NCBI RefSeq assembly: GCF_951805225.1
Contig: NZ_OX638201.1
Location: 186,001 to 250,000 of the forward strand
Source of the DNA: an uncultured Flavobacterium sp.
Lineage (GTDB): Bacteria > Bacteroidota > Bacteroidia > Flavobacteriales > Flavobacteriaceae
Length of the DNA stretch: 64,000 nucleotides
Reading direction: 5' to 3'
Shown: piece by piece, positions 43,876 through 53,225 of the stretch
How positions within the stretch are numbered: position 1 is the stretch's first letter
How the letters are laid out: the number at the start of each line of letters is the position of its first letter
Notes under the pieces: generated by a model
The model's input: only the letters and a program-made list of their open reading frames with translations
Databases searched by the model: none
What the model was told of the DNA's origin: nothing
Program-made: the position numbers and the translations under genes

Positions 43876-44295
43876 CTAGCGTACTGCTACGCTTGTCTTG
43901 TCTGCAGAGAAACCTGCTTTATAAACTGATGAAATTGCTTTTGATGATAAAACCGAAGCTTCATCAGTAATTGTAATTTCGTGTCTTACTTTTTTTGCGT
44001 TGTCTTCAACTTCTAAGAAATAAGTTCCTGCTGGAAATTCTTCTAAGCTAAAAGTTCTTAAGATTCCGTCTTTTCCTGAAGCTGATTCAGAATAAAGTAC
44101 AGTACCATCTTTATCATAAATTGTCAAGTTTGCTTTTTTTGTCTGATTCATTGCAAACGTGATTAATTTTCCACTATTCTTTAATACGTGAAGATTAAAA
44201 TCATTACTTCCGTTATCATTACCATCAATTGCATAAGAACTCATTCCTGTAAAAAGCACTGCAAATACTAAACTAAATTTTAAGATCTTTTTCAT
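43876..44295 (-). CDS. small secreted beta-sandwich protein, paralog 3
   Basis: The 139-residue protein has a signal peptide ending in SYA. It is nearly identical in pattern to paralog 2: FNLHVLKNSGKLITFAMNQT, ANLTIYDKDGTVLYSES, FSLEEFPAGTYFLEVEDNAK. The promoter and upstream AraC-type element are also conserved in position, so the two genes arose by duplication with their control region. It is adjacent to the divergent AraC gene. Function unknown. Confidence 0.82.
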   Translation of the reverse strand: MKKILKFSLVFAVLFTGMSSYAIDGNDNGSNDFNLHVLKNSGKLITFAMNQTKKANLTIYDKDGTVLYSESASGKDGILRTFSLEEFPAGTYFLEVEDNAKKVRHEITITDEASVLSSKAISSVYKAGFSADKTSVAVR

Positions 44296-44381
44296 AACTA
44301 TCGTTGTTTAAATTTTACTTCTAATTTTCTGATGCTAAATTACCTCGGTAGTTATTATTTTTTCACAACTGTATTTTCCTA

Positions 44382-44435
44382 TTTCGATGCTATATTCTCA
44401 TTTACGAAAGCGTTATAGGTTAAAATTTGAATTAT
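44382..44435 (-). promoter_or_regulatory. shared AraC-type element, copy 2
   Basis: Same block as 43182-43235 with only a few differences (ACGAAAGCG for ACGAAACCG). It lies in front of the paralog 3 promoter. Confidence 0.55.
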
Positions 44436-44650
44436 TTTTCGTGTTTTAGTTAATTCAGTTATTATTATTTAACCTTTTCAAATTTATTAACATTTTTTGA
44501 ATAATCCAATATTCTTACAAAAATTACTAGATTTTTATAAAACGGCTTTTAAAATGAGATATATTGAAAAAATCAAGGATAAAAATACGGGTCTCGAAAA
44601 AATAACTTAATAATCGTGTTTTGTGATTTTATTTTTCGATTACTTTTCGT

Positions 44651-44720
44651 GCAATATTCTCAGTTACGAAACCGATATAGGTTAAATTTTGAGTTATTGT
44701 AGGTGTTTTTGTTAAATTTG
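44651..44720 (+). promoter_or_regulatory. AraC gene promoter with shared element, copy 3
   Basis: The element at 44651-44697 (TATTCTCAGTTACGAAACCG, then ATATAGGTTAAATTTTGAG) overlaps the -33 TTTTG (44687-44691). TAAATTTG at 44713-44720 is a full -7 box. Placement over -33 fits autorepression. Confidence 0.55.
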
Positions 44721-44744
44721 CTATTATTTTTTAAAGATATTATC

Positions 44745-45617
44745 ATGAAGACAATCGCCCCAGCTCTTGAAGTGATATCAAACTCCTACGGAAGTTCTTT
44801 TACCTACACTAAACACGCCGAAAAGACCAATAGTAAAGCTCATTTATGGCATTACCATCCGGAGATTGAATTGGTTTATATAAACGGTGGAGCAGGGAAA
44901 AGACAAATAGGAAGCCATGTTTCTTATTATACCAACGGTGATTTGATCTTGATAGGTGCTAATTTGCCACATTGTGGTTTTACGAACGAACAAACGGGAA
45001 ACACGAACGAAACCGTTATTCATATTAAACCGGAGTTTTTAGGGAATGATTTTTTTATCGCCCCAGAAATGAGAAAGGTTCAGAATATCTTTAATCAGTC
45101 TAAAGGAGGAATTGCTTTTGGTGGTGAAACTAAAAAACAGATTGGTAAGAAAATCGAAATGATGGAAAACCAACTTCCGTTTGAACGATTATTGACGCTT
45201 TTGAGTATTCTGGACGAATTAGATTCATCTAGTGATTATACAGTTCTAAATGCCGATGGCTTTTCATTAGAATTGCAAACTCAGGACAGCGATAGAATTA
45301 ATGTAGTTTTTAATTATGTGAAAGATCATTTTCAGGAATCAATTGCTATAGATGAGGTTTCGCGTTTGGTGAGTATGACAACGCCTTCTTTTTGTCGTTA
45401 TTTCAAAAAGATTTCAAATAAAACTTTTACTGAATTTGTAAACGAATACCGTTTGGTTCATGCTTCAAAACTTTTGGCAGAGAAACCAATGAGTATAAAT
45501 GAGGTTTGTTACGAAAGTGGTTTTAATAATTTCAGTCACTTTAGTAAATCATTCAAACAATATACAGGTAAAAGCGCTTCGCAATACCGTCTTGAACACA
45601 AGATTATAATTAGTTAA
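44745..45617 (+). CDS. AraC family regulator beside secreted paralogs
   Basis: The 290-residue protein has an N-terminal cupin domain (about 10-150: HLWHYHPEIELVYINGGAGK, then GDLILIGANLPHCGF). The C-terminal AraC domain follows: IAIDEVSRLVSMTTPSFCRY with KKISNKTFTEFVNEYR, then MSINEVCYESGFNNFSHFSK ending in TGKSASQYR. ATG at 44745 is used because the -7 box sits at 44713-44720; a GTG at 44703 would lie within the promoter. It probably binds the shared element and regulates paralogs 2 and 3 and itself. Confidence 0.9.
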   Translation: MKTIAPALEVISNSYGSSFTYTKHAEKTNSKAHLWHYHPEIELVYINGGAGKRQIGSHVSYYTNGDLILIGANLPHCGFTNEQTGNTNETVIHIKPEFLGNDFFIAPEMRKVQNIFNQSKGGIAFGGETKKQIGKKIEMMENQLPFERLLTLLSILDELDSSSDYTVLNADGFSLELQTQDSDRINVVFNYVKDHFQESIAIDEVSRLVSMTTPSFCRYFKKISNKTFTEFVNEYRLVHASKLLAEKPMSINEVCYESGFNNFSHFSKSFKQYTGKSASQYRLEHKIIIS

Positions 45618-45960
45618 GATGATTGCCCACGGGTTTTACGGATTTAACTGATTGTCGCAGATATTCTTTTGCCACTAATGTCACGAATTTACACTAATTC
45701 AATTCGCGGAAAAAAGATAAATCAGTGAAAACCCGTTCCATCCGTAAAATCCGTGGGTAAAAAAAGATGCCCAGCATTCTATTAATGATAATTAATGAAA
45801 TTCGAAGAAAAAAAATCAGTGAAAACCCGCTCAATCCGTAAAACCGGTAGGCAAAAAAATATCACAAATTCATAATCCGAGCAGAGAAAAACTGGTCGGA
45901 TTTTTCATATAATTAATTCGAAAAAAGGGTATATTTACAACCCTTAATCGAAAAATTATA
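45618..45960. repeat. ACGGATTT-type repeats and a hairpin
   Basis: Units such as CCCACGGGTTTTACGGATTT on the left and ATCCGTAAAATCCGTGGG on the right form an inverted pair, with a second decayed copy (45810-45860). A hairpin (AATCCGA with TCGGATT, 45877-45907) precedes the esterase gene and may terminate upstream transcription. No gene is seen. Confidence 0.6.
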
Positions 45961-45963
45961 AAT

Positions 45964-46833
45964 ATGAAAAACTTTAAGATCTTAGTATTTACGGTTCTTT
46001 TGTGCGCCTCGTCTTTGAGTTATGCAGCAAAAGTAGATACTCTACAAGTTGCCAGTACAGCAATGAGCAAAACCTACAAAGCTGCTGTTGTATTGCCAAA
46101 TTCGTATGCTAAAAGCAAAACAACATATCCGGTTATGTATTTATTACATGGTGCTTACGGGCATTTTAGTGACTGGTTGAAAAATACACCCAATAAAAAA
46201 TTAGTTCAAAATCTATCTGATCAATACAATATTATTATTGTAATGCCTGAAGGTGAAACATTTAGCTTTTATCTGGATAGTCCAGTAAATAAAGGAAGTC
46301 AGTTTGAGACTTTTATTACGCAGGAAGTTATTCAGAAAGTAGATAAAACATATCGAACCATAAGCAATAGAAGCGGAAGAGTTATTACGGGACTTTCTAT
46401 GGGCGGTCACGGTGCTTTATATTTATCGGCCAAACATCCTGATTTGTTTTGCGCAGCCGGAAGTATGAGTGGTGCAGTTGATATGAGTGTAATGCTTAAT
46501 AGAGATTCTTCGGCTCAGGTAGTGAAATTAATGCAGCCGGTTTTTGGAGATAAAAGCGATAGTTCAGAAATGTATGCGCAATATGCAGTTATGAATATGC
46601 TTGATAAAATTAAAGCCAACAAATTACCGCTAATTATAGATTGTGGAGTTGACGATTTTTTAATAGAACCCAACAGAGAATTACACCGAAGATTGGTTTA
46701 TAACAAAGTAGAACACGATTATACAGAACGTCCTGGAGCTCATACTTGGGATTATTGGGAGAATTCACTGCCTTATCATGTATTATTTTTTAATAAAATA
46801 TTGCTTAAAAATCAGTTAGTTGTGAAAAAATAA
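45964..46833 (+). CDS. secreted esterase, EstA/FrmB-like
   Basis: The 289-residue protein has a signal peptide ending in SYA (about residue 21). The alpha/beta hydrolase core is of the putative esterase (tributyrin / S-formylglutathione hydrolase) family: VMYLLHGAYGHFSDW (oxyanion region), IIIVMPEGETFSFYLDSP, the nucleophile Ser145 in GLSMGGHGALYLS, DCGVDDFLIEPNRELHRRL (Asp) and PGAHTWDYW (His). It is active outside the cytoplasm. The substrate is unknown; carbohydrate acetyl esters are plausible. Confidence 0.9.
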   Translation: MKNFKILVFTVLLCASSLSYAAKVDTLQVASTAMSKTYKAAVVLPNSYAKSKTTYPVMYLLHGAYGHFSDWLKNTPNKKLVQNLSDQYNIIIVMPEGETFSFYLDSPVNKGSQFETFITQEVIQKVDKTYRTISNRSGRVITGLSMGGHGALYLSAKHPDLFCAAGSMSGAVDMSVMLNRDSSAQVVKLMQPVFGDKSDSSEMYAQYAVMNMLDKIKANKLPLIIDCGVDDFLIEPNRELHRRLVYNKVEHDYTERPGAHTWDYWENSLPYHVLFFNKILLKNQLVVKK

Positions 46834-46922
46834 CAAAGAAATTTTAGCCGACTCCCTACAAAAAGCTTTTTTTGGTTTGATTTTTGGTTTACCTTTATAT
46901 ATAAACTTAAAAAAAATATGTT

Positions 46923-47441
46923 ATGAAAAAGATACTTACCTTATTCGCAGTTGTTGGACTTTTCGCATTTTCTAGTTGTGAAGGACCTGAAGGTCCACAA
47001 GGACCTCCGGGAGATCAAGTAGTGGCTCCAGTTTTTGAGAGAGAAGTAGATTTTAATCCTACTGGATACTCTGTAATAATTCCTTTTATTGCGCCGATCT
47101 ACCCATATGATGTTGTTTTAGTTTATCATTTGTATGAAGTTAATAATGGAAATAAAGTTTGGAGATTAATACCTCAAACATATTATATGAGTGATGGAGG
47201 TGCATTAGATTTTAATTATGATTTTACAGTAAATGATGTAAGTATTTGGCTTGCAGCAGATTTTCCATTAAATACGTTGTCTTCTGATTGGACTCAAAAT
47301 CAAGTATTTAGAATTGTTATCGTTCCTGGTGAAAAACTTGCTACTGGTAAATCTGTTAATAAAATGGACTACTCAGATTATAGTGCAGTTATCAAAAAAT
47401 ATAATATTGATGATAGTAATGTTAAAAGAGTGAAATTGTAA
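46923..47441 (+). CDS. collagen-like-motif lipoprotein
   Basis: The 172-residue protein has a lipobox (FSSC, Cys19) followed at once by a short collagen-like stretch GPEGPQGPPG and a beta-rich C-terminal domain (YSVIIPFIAPIYPYDVVLVY). Such lipoproteins with a few GPxGPx units right after the lipid anchor are frequent in Bacteroidota. The collagen stretch is too short for a stable triple helix and more likely a rigid spacer. A terminator follows. Function unknown. Confidence 0.75.
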   Translation: MKKILTLFAVVGLFAFSSCEGPEGPQGPPGDQVVAPVFEREVDFNPTGYSVIIPFIAPIYPYDVVLVYHLYEVNNGNKVWRLIPQTYYMSDGGALDFNYDFTVNDVSIWLAADFPLNTLSSDWTQNQVFRIVIVPGEKLATGKSVNKMDYSDYSAVIKKYNIDDSNVKRVKL

Positions 47442-47458
47442 TCAATTTGTATTAAAAT

Positions 47459-47487
47459 AAAAAAGGAGATCGTATGATCTCCTTTTT
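47459..47487. terminator. hairpin terminator AAGGAGATC type
   Basis: AAAAGGAGATC pairs with GATCTCCTTTT around GTAT. It lies between convergent genes. Similar hairpins are at 48607 and 50637. Confidence 0.8.
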
Positions 47488-47498
47488 TATTTGTATTG

Positions 47499-48494
47499 TT
47501 AACGACGTGGTGGAGTTTTTATTTCAACGTTAAGTGATGGGTCAAATGGTTTCTCGCTAATATTTATTAAAGGTAAGGTCATTGTATAGTCATTTGTTGA
47601 TATAGGTGTTCCGTAGCCAGGAGTGCTAGTGAAAGGATGTAATGAAATTACTAAAGCATTCTTTTTTTCCGTTGGGGAGAATTTAAAATTTATTGTTCTT
47701 TGTATTACAGCTCGACTATCTAGCGTGTAGGATCTTGTGTAATTGACAAGATAAGAATCATATCCAGACATAACATATCCGTAAATATTATTTATGCCGT
47801 TTTTACCGCAAGATTTTTTTTCATCGGGAACAATAACTCCGTCATCTTTTAATTGTGCAAAAATTGTAGGATATCCATCACTATATGCGTTATTAATTAA
47901 ACGTTTATTATCGTAAAAAGTGACTTTAAGAGAGATTTCATAGGTTACACTTGCTTTAAAGGGATACTCTATTGAAATTGCAGAACCATTGTTATTATTA
48001 TCATGCCAAATTTTTCCTGTTCTATCAGTACTTTTTTCTTCTTGATTACTTGCAAATAAAACTAATGAGTTGTAATAAATATTATGGTGAGTTGTTCCGA
48101 AACCACGTATTAAATATCCATTTTTATCATATGGTATTGAGCCATATACACCATCATCTGTAAAGTAGGAATTACCGTTATTGTATCTTTTAACTGTACA
48201 GCCGCTTTTTGTTGAACCACCAATACCATAGTCAAATTTTAAAGTAACAGATTGTTCTGAAGTTTTTGAAGTCAAATTAGTGACTTCATTTGTTTTCTCT
48301 GGAATGTCATATACAAATATGGGCTTTTTCGGTTTTGAGCCATCAGTAATTTCAGAGTAATATTCTATATCTCCATTAATAATGTATAATTGCATTGGGT
48401 TATTAAGCGCTTGTTTTTTTGAAGATAAATCTTCTTTACTGTCACAGCTTGTGATAATAAAGATTAACAATAAATAATAGGAAATTTTTCTCAT
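47499..48494 (-). CDS. hypothetical lipoprotein
   Basis: The 331-residue protein has a lipobox (ITSC, Cys16). The mature part is beta-rich (KASVTYEISLKVTFYDNKRL, VIQRTINFKFSPTEKKNAL) with many Gly/Tyr/Asn, and ends in NVEIKTPPRR. Two Cys (SGCTVKR and KSCGKNG) may form a disulfide. I do not recognise it. It is downstream of the T9SS protein gene on the same strand, 166 bp apart with a terminator between. It may be a surface protein of the same process. Confidence 0.65.
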   Translation of the reverse strand: MRKISYYLLLIFIITSCDSKEDLSSKKQALNNPMQLYIINGDIEYYSEITDGSKPKKPIFVYDIPEKTNEVTNLTSKTSEQSVTLKFDYGIGGSTKSGCTVKRYNNGNSYFTDDGVYGSIPYDKNGYLIRGFGTTHHNIYYNSLVLFASNQEEKSTDRTGKIWHDNNNNGSAISIEYPFKASVTYEISLKVTFYDNKRLINNAYSDGYPTIFAQLKDDGVIVPDEKKSCGKNGINNIYGYVMSGYDSYLVNYTRSYTLDSRAVIQRTINFKFSPTEKKNALVISLHPFTSTPGYGTPISTNDYTMTLPLINISEKPFDPSLNVEIKTPPRR

Positions 48495-48606
48495 GATAAA
48501 TGGTTTTAAGGTTTATAGTGAGCTAAATGTATCGCTCAACACAGCTAGATCTTGCCAGTAAAAGATTTAATAATAACATTATAAGGTATTTAATAATAAT
48601 GAGGTA

Positions 48607-48641
48607 TAAAAAAAGGAGATCAAAACGATCTCCTTTTTTAT
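48607..48641 (-). terminator. terminator of T9SS protein gene
   Basis: AAAAAGGAGATC pairs with GATCTCCTTTTT around AAAAC. Confidence 0.8.
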
Positions 48642-48659
48642 GTTGCAGAATTTTATTTT

Positions 48660-50516
48660 TTAATTACTTTTTATAAAAGTTACCCCAGCATTTCTTCTTG
48701 AGCCTAATCCTGTTTGAACAGTTATAAAATAGGTTCCAATAGGCAGACTAGAAACATCGATACTAATTACGTTTGGACTTACAGTCGAAAAATTATTAGA
48801 ATTTACAATAGTTCCCATTGCATTTGCTACTGTTATTGCTGTATTCGATAAAGTATAATCAGTTCCTTTGTATTCAATGTTTATAATTGATGAGGCAGGA
48901 TTTGGATATGCAATTAATGTTGCAGCTCCGTAGTCACGTCCTGATCTTACATATATCTCATTACTATACGATTTTGTACTTGCATCAGAATAATTTCCAT
49001 TACTATTTGTAGTTCTATAAGTAATTGTTGCAATACGTCTGTAGTTATAAGTAGTTTGAACAGATTGACTTGTTCCTCTTGGGCCAGTTGTTACTGTGTA
49101 TTGTAAAGGTACAGGAAGGCAATCTTTTGATGTTGCTCCATTAATATTAGTCCAGGCTCCATATTGAGAAGGTCTAGCGCTTAGTATGGTTTGATTCTGC
49201 CATTGGTACGTTATATTTAAAATTTGAATATTTGCACCATTTGGATTTTCAACAGATGGAGTTACACCAGTAATTACTGATGGCTTTTCTACTTCTGAAG
49301 GGCCTTCGGTTAAAACCTGATCACAGCAAATAATATTGTTGTTCTTTACTGTTCTTGGTATAATTTTTAGAAAATTACTAACTCTTTGAATGTCTTTGTA
49401 AATTGCGATTCTTCTAACTACGAAGTAATTGTCGTCTGTAGTTGACATGTTTTCCGGAGTGAAATTCTCTAAAGTTGAACCGTTTTCATTTGGTAACGTT
49501 ACCCAAGTTCTAAAATAATTAGAATCATTGTAATTTGTTTTTGCATATTGCCATTCATATCGGTCTAAATTATCATAAGTATCTCCTCTTTGAGCAACGT
49601 GATAAGGATCTGCAAGAATGTTTAAGTTTACTTGATCTGCTCCTCTGCCATTACCGCTTCCGTATATTGATTTTGGATTTGTATTTGTAATTTCAGCAAA
49701 ACCATTTGCATCTTTAGCGCCTTCAATCGAGATTTCATTTGAAGTTATTGGAGAAGGAATTATTCTGATGTTTACAGGATTGCTATCATTAAAAGGGAAA
49801 TCGTTACCTAGTCTTCTTTTATAAGTTCCAGGTTCTGTTACGTAATCTGTAATTAATATATTAGACTTATTTGTAGAATAGTTAGGGCCATTGTATGTAG
49901 CATTAGGAAATTGACCGCCAACAAGTTTAAGCCATGAAGTTGAAACTTTTGAAGGATCAACTGTACTAGCGATCATTGGAGCTGGTCTATCTCCATATCG
50001 TACGTCTTGATCACAGCATAATGTGTTTTTGAAATTTGGAGCAGTTGGTGTTGTCGGAGGTGTTACTGGAGGAGTGGTAGGTGTGCTGCCATTTTTAATA
50101 ACAGATACATTGGCACTCTTGTAAACAATACCCGAAAAGCTTTTGTATTGTGCGGAGATAGATCCTCCTGAAACATTAAAAGAACTTAGGCTTAATGTGA
50201 TTACAAAGCTTATCGTTGCAGAATTTCCTCCTGAAAAGTTTGTGATTCTTTCGAACCCTCCTTCGGCTACAACTGGAGTAATTGCATTATCTTTGGTAAA
50301 CCAGATACTAAGCGTACCTTCGGTTCCTACAGGGATTGGAGAATCTATTTTTACAGATAAAGAAACACTTGATCTGTCTACAGATTCAAGATTTATAGGG
50401 CTTGTACTCGCTACGCTTTTGCCGTTAACGACAAGCGGTGTAATAGTAACTTTTTGTCCAAACATTAAAGTGTTTAGAAAAAACAGGAAAATAAAAGGAA
50501 TGTAATTTTTACTCAT
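48660..50516 (-). CDS. secreted protein with T9SS sorting domain
   Basis: The 618-residue protein has a signal peptide ending in MFGQ (about residue 20). Ig-like beta domains follow, with a proline/threonine linker near 150 (TPTTPPVTPPTTPTAP), and CCDQ motifs recur (NTLCCDQDVRYGDR and IICCDQVLTEGP). A C-terminal type A sorting domain covers the last 80 residues (LIAYPNPASSIINIEYKGTD, then SLPIGTYFITVQTG). The protein should be exported and attached by the type IX secretion system. No enzymatic motif is visible. Adhesin-like role possible. Confidence 0.85.
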   Translation of the reverse strand: MSKNYIPFIFLFFLNTLMFGQKVTITPLVVNGKSVASTSPINLESVDRSSVSLSVKIDSPIPVGTEGTLSIWFTKDNAITPVVAEGGFERITNFSGGNSATISFVITLSLSSFNVSGGSISAQYKSFSGIVYKSANVSVIKNGSTPTTPPVTPPTTPTAPNFKNTLCCDQDVRYGDRPAPMIASTVDPSKVSTSWLKLVGGQFPNATYNGPNYSTNKSNILITDYVTEPGTYKRRLGNDFPFNDSNPVNIRIIPSPITSNEISIEGAKDANGFAEITNTNPKSIYGSGNGRGADQVNLNILADPYHVAQRGDTYDNLDRYEWQYAKTNYNDSNYFRTWVTLPNENGSTLENFTPENMSTTDDNYFVVRRIAIYKDIQRVSNFLKIIPRTVKNNNIICCDQVLTEGPSEVEKPSVITGVTPSVENPNGANIQILNITYQWQNQTILSARPSQYGAWTNINGATSKDCLPVPLQYTVTTGPRGTSQSVQTTYNYRRIATITYRTTNSNGNYSDASTKSYSNEIYVRSGRDYGAATLIAYPNPASSIINIEYKGTDYTLSNTAITVANAMGTIVNSNNFSTVSPNVISIDVSSLPIGTYFITVQTGLGSRRNAGVTFIKSN

Positions 50517-50636
50517 AATAAAGTTTTGATTATTTATAATAAGTAAAAATAATAAATTGGTTAGGTATAATCTTATTTTTTAATTTTAAAACATAAGATT
50601 TGTTTTATATTATGATATTGTGTTAAAATAATGCAC

Positions 50637-50674
50637 ATAAAAAAGGAGATCAAAACGATCTCCTTTTTTATGTT
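50637..50674 (-). terminator. terminator of TerC gene
   Basis: The same AAAAAGGAGATC / GATCTCCTTTTT hairpin as at 48607, between the TerC stop and the next gene's start. Confidence 0.8.
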
Positions 50675-50691
50675 TATATATTTTAGAAAAA

Positions 50692-51660
50692 CTATTCATT
50701 ATCTGAATCTGTAAGTTCTTTTTCTTCTCCGAATTTTAGAGAAACCAAAATTCCCACTAAAAGCGAAAGTGCAATAAATCCTAAAGAAGCCCATTCCGGA
50801 ACGTGAATAAAATCATGAAGAATCATTTTTAATCCAACAAAAGCAAGAATAGCAACTAAACTATATTCTAAGAAACTGAATTTTGCCAGCATATTCGCCA
50901 GGAAGAAATACATAGAACGTAAACCTAAAATTGCAAAAATATTAGAACTAAATACTAAAAACGGATCTGATGTAATAGCAAGAATTGCAGGAACACTATC
51001 GACAGCAAAAAGTACATCCATAACTTCGATAACAATCAAGGCTACAAATAATGGAGTTGCTGCTTTTTTCGCCGTTTTTGTAGAAATGAAAAATTTCTCT
51101 CCATCCATTTCTGAAGTAATTGGAATAATTTTTCCAAGTGTTTTGTATACAAAAGAATCTTTTGGCTGAAAATCATCGTCTTCGCCAGAAAACAACATTT
51201 TTAAAGCGGTGAAAATTAAGAATGCACCAAATAAATAAGTTGTCCATGTAAATTTATTGATCAACATTACTCCAAAGAAAATCATTAATCCGCGAAAGAT
51301 TACTGCTCCAAGGATTCCCCAGAATAAAACACGGTGTTGGTATTTTTGTGGTATTTTGAAAGAAGCAAAAATAATTGCGATCACAAAAATGTTGTCTACA
51401 CTTAATGATAATTCAATCAAATAACCTGTAATAAACTTCATAGAAGCTAAAGCAGGTTTTAGATTGTCAGGATTTTCAATATAATCTGTTGTATAAAGCC
51501 AGTAAATAACTCCTGAAAACAAGAATGAAAGTGTAACCCAAATAAGGGTCCATTTACTTGCTTCTTTGGTACTAATAATATGAGGTGTTTTGTTGAAAAC
51601 GCCTAAGTCTAAAGCAAGGATGAAAACTACCGCTAATAAAAACAAAATCCAGACTATCAT
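50692..51660 (-). CDS. TerC family membrane protein
   Basis: The 322-residue protein has about eight hydrophobic helices. TerC signatures are LSVDNIFVIAIIFASFKIPQ (acidic Asp in a helix) and VIEVMDVLFAVDSVPAILAI with a further buried acid. The C-terminal tail is acidic (KEKELTDSDNE-like). TerC/Alx proteins are linked to manganese export, metal loading of secreted proteins, alkaline response and tellurite resistance. No other ter gene is nearby, so a manganese or exoenzyme-metalation role is most likely. Confidence 0.92.
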   Translation of the reverse strand: MIVWILFLLAVVFILALDLGVFNKTPHIISTKEASKWTLIWVTLSFLFSGVIYWLYTTDYIENPDNLKPALASMKFITGYLIELSLSVDNIFVIAIIFASFKIPQKYQHRVLFWGILGAVIFRGLMIFFGVMLINKFTWTTYLFGAFLIFTALKMLFSGEDDDFQPKDSFVYKTLGKIIPITSEMDGEKFFISTKTAKKAATPLFVALIVIEVMDVLFAVDSVPAILAITSDPFLVFSSNIFAILGLRSMYFFLANMLAKFSFLEYSLVAILAFVGLKMILHDFIHVPEWASLGFIALSLLVGILVSLKFGEEKELTDSDNE

Positions 51661-51729
51661 GATACTTTTTTTAAATGATCTACAAAGATAGTTTTTGAAG
51701 TTTAACTTAAAAATTTATTAGTATAAATA

Positions 51730-51960
51730 ACCTTAAAATTTACGGTTTGTCACATTGAGCGAGATCGAAATGCAAACTTGACGTGACCTTTGTCAAAGTT
51801 TAAAACTTTGACAAAGGTTTTAGTTCAAAGTTATTCTGCCAATCTTTGTCGAATCCCGCGTGTGATTTCTCCTCCGTCGAAATGACAAACTAACTTGTCA
51901 ATCTTTGTCGATCATCGCGTGTGATTTGTCCCTTCGTTCGAAATGACAAACTAAACGAAA
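51730..51960. repeat. TTTGTCATTTCGA repeats and a long palindrome
   Basis: A near-perfect palindrome (ACCTTTGTCAAAGTT with its complement, 51786-51818) is followed by TCCGTCGAAATGACAAACTA and a second decayed unit TTCGTTCGAAATGACAAACT. They belong with 34416-34510 and resemble the insert in icmF. No gene here. Confidence 0.6.
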
Positions 51961-51985
51961 AGATTCTTATGAAAATGTTTGCCTT

Positions 51986-52062
51986 AGCCCCGATAGAAGT
52001 GGAAATCCTTTTGTTCCGGGGTTCGGAACAAAAGATTGGAACAAATAGCGGGATTAGCTCCC
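51986..52062 (+). repeat. structured intergenic element, copy 2
   Basis: The outer stem CCCG / CGGG surrounds an inner hairpin in which TCCTTTTGTTCC pairs with GGAACAAAAGA. Compared with copy 1, both stems carry compensatory changes. It starts AGCCCCGATAG and ends ATAGCGGGATTAGCTC. Confidence 0.6.
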
Positions 52063-52100
52063 GAAAAAAATTATAGAAACCGAAATGACAAGATTGGGTT

Positions 52101-52193
52101 ATTTACGCAAAGATAAACCCGACAGGTTTTTGAAACCTGTCGGGTTTTCCGGTAATAAAAAAAGTGCCATCAATTTGATGGCACTTTTTTTAT
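52101..52193. terminator. two hairpins at the glutamine synthetase 3-prime end
   Basis: AAACCCGACAGGTTT pairs with AAACCTGTCGGGTTT (52103-52148), a relative of the catalase terminator. AAAAAAGTGCCATCAA pairs with TTGATGGCACTTTTTT (52158-52192), the likely terminator of the minus-strand GSII gene. Confidence 0.85.
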
Positions 52194-52208
52194 ATTCTAA
52201 ACTAAGAA

Positions 52209-53225
52209 TTACAACGCTGATTTTACAGTTTTGATAATTCTTGCAGCGATTTTGTATGGATCACCGTTTGAAGCTGGTCTTCTGTCTTCAAGATATCCTT
52301 TCCATCCTTTTTGAACAGTATATAAAGGAATTCTGATTGAAGCTCCTCTATCAGATACTCCATAAGAGAAATCGTGGATAGAAGCAGTTTCGTGTTTACC
52401 AGTCAAACGTTGGTCGTTGTAAGCTCCGTAAACTGCTATATGCTCAGCAGTAACAGGACGGAAAGCTTCACAGATTCTTTCGTAAGTTTCTTTAGAACCA
52501 CATGTTCTTAATACTTCGTTAGAGAAGTTAGCGTGCATTCCAGAACCATTCCAGTCAGTATCTCCTAGTGGTTTTGGGTGATATTCGATATAGTAACCAT
52601 ATTTTTCAGTCAAACGATCTAATAAGTAACGAGCAACCCAAATTTCGTCTCCGGCTTTTTTAGCACCTTTAGCGAATAATTGGAATTCCCATTGTCCGCA
52701 AGCAACCTCTTGGTTAATACCTTCAAAGTTAAGTCCTGCAGCGATACATAAGTCAGCATGTTCTTCTACTAATTTTCTTCCGTGAGTGTTTTTTCCACCT
52801 ACAGAGCAGTAGTACATACCTTGTGGAGCAGGATAACCTCCAACAGGGAAACCTAATGGCAATAAAGTTTTAGTATCCATGATGAAATACTCTTGTTCGA
52901 AACCAAACCAAAAATCATCATTATCATCATCAATTGTAGCTCTACCGTTAGAAGGGTGTGGAGTTCCGTCAGCATACATAACTTCTGACATAACAAGGTA
53001 TCCATTGATACGAGTTGGATCAGGGTAAATTGCAACAGGAACTAATAAACAGTCTGAAGATCCACCTTCAGCTTGTTTTGTTGACGAACCATCAAATGAC
53101 CAATTTCCAAGTTCTTCTAATGTTCCTTTGAAATTTTCGTGCTCTTCAACTTTAGTTTTACTTCTAAGATTTTGAGTTGGTTCATATCCATCTAACCAAA
53201 TGTACTCTAACTTAATTTTAGCCAT
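52209..53225 (-). CDS. glutamine synthetase, type II (eukaryote-like)
   Basis: Condenses ammonia and glutamate with ATP. The 338-residue length and motifs are those of GSII: the beta-grasp WSFDGSSTKQAEGGSSD, the catalytic FGFEQEYFIMD (Mn-binding Glu) and INQEVACGQWEFQ. DTDWNGSGMHANFSN (ammonium site and His) and SDRGASIRIP (ATP/Arg flap) follow. GSII is common in Bacteroidota and eukaryotes. It lacks the adenylylation Tyr of GSI. It is divergent from a GSIII gene, the two sharing a 426-bp control region. Confidence 0.95.
   Translation of the reverse strand: MAKIKLEYIWLDGYEPTQNLRSKTKVEEHENFKGTLEELGNWSFDGSSTKQAEGGSSDCLLVPVAIYPDPTRINGYLVMSEVMYADGTPHPSNGRATIDDDNDDFWFGFEQEYFIMDTKTLLPLGFPVGGYPAPQGMYYCSVGGKNTHGRKLVEEHADLCIAAGLNFEGINQEVACGQWEFQLFAKGAKKAGDEIWVARYLLDRLTEKYGYYIEYHPKPLGDTDWNGSGMHANFSNEVLRTCGSKETYERICEAFRPVTAEHIAVYGAYNDQRLTGKHETASIHDFSYGVSDRGASIRIPLYTVQKGWKGYLEDRRPASNGDPYKIAARIIKTVKSAL

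Noticed and set aside
50692..51660. Tellurite-resistance operon
   Set aside because: Only the TerC-type membrane protein is present; no terB, terD or terZ, so a metal-homeostasis role is more likely.
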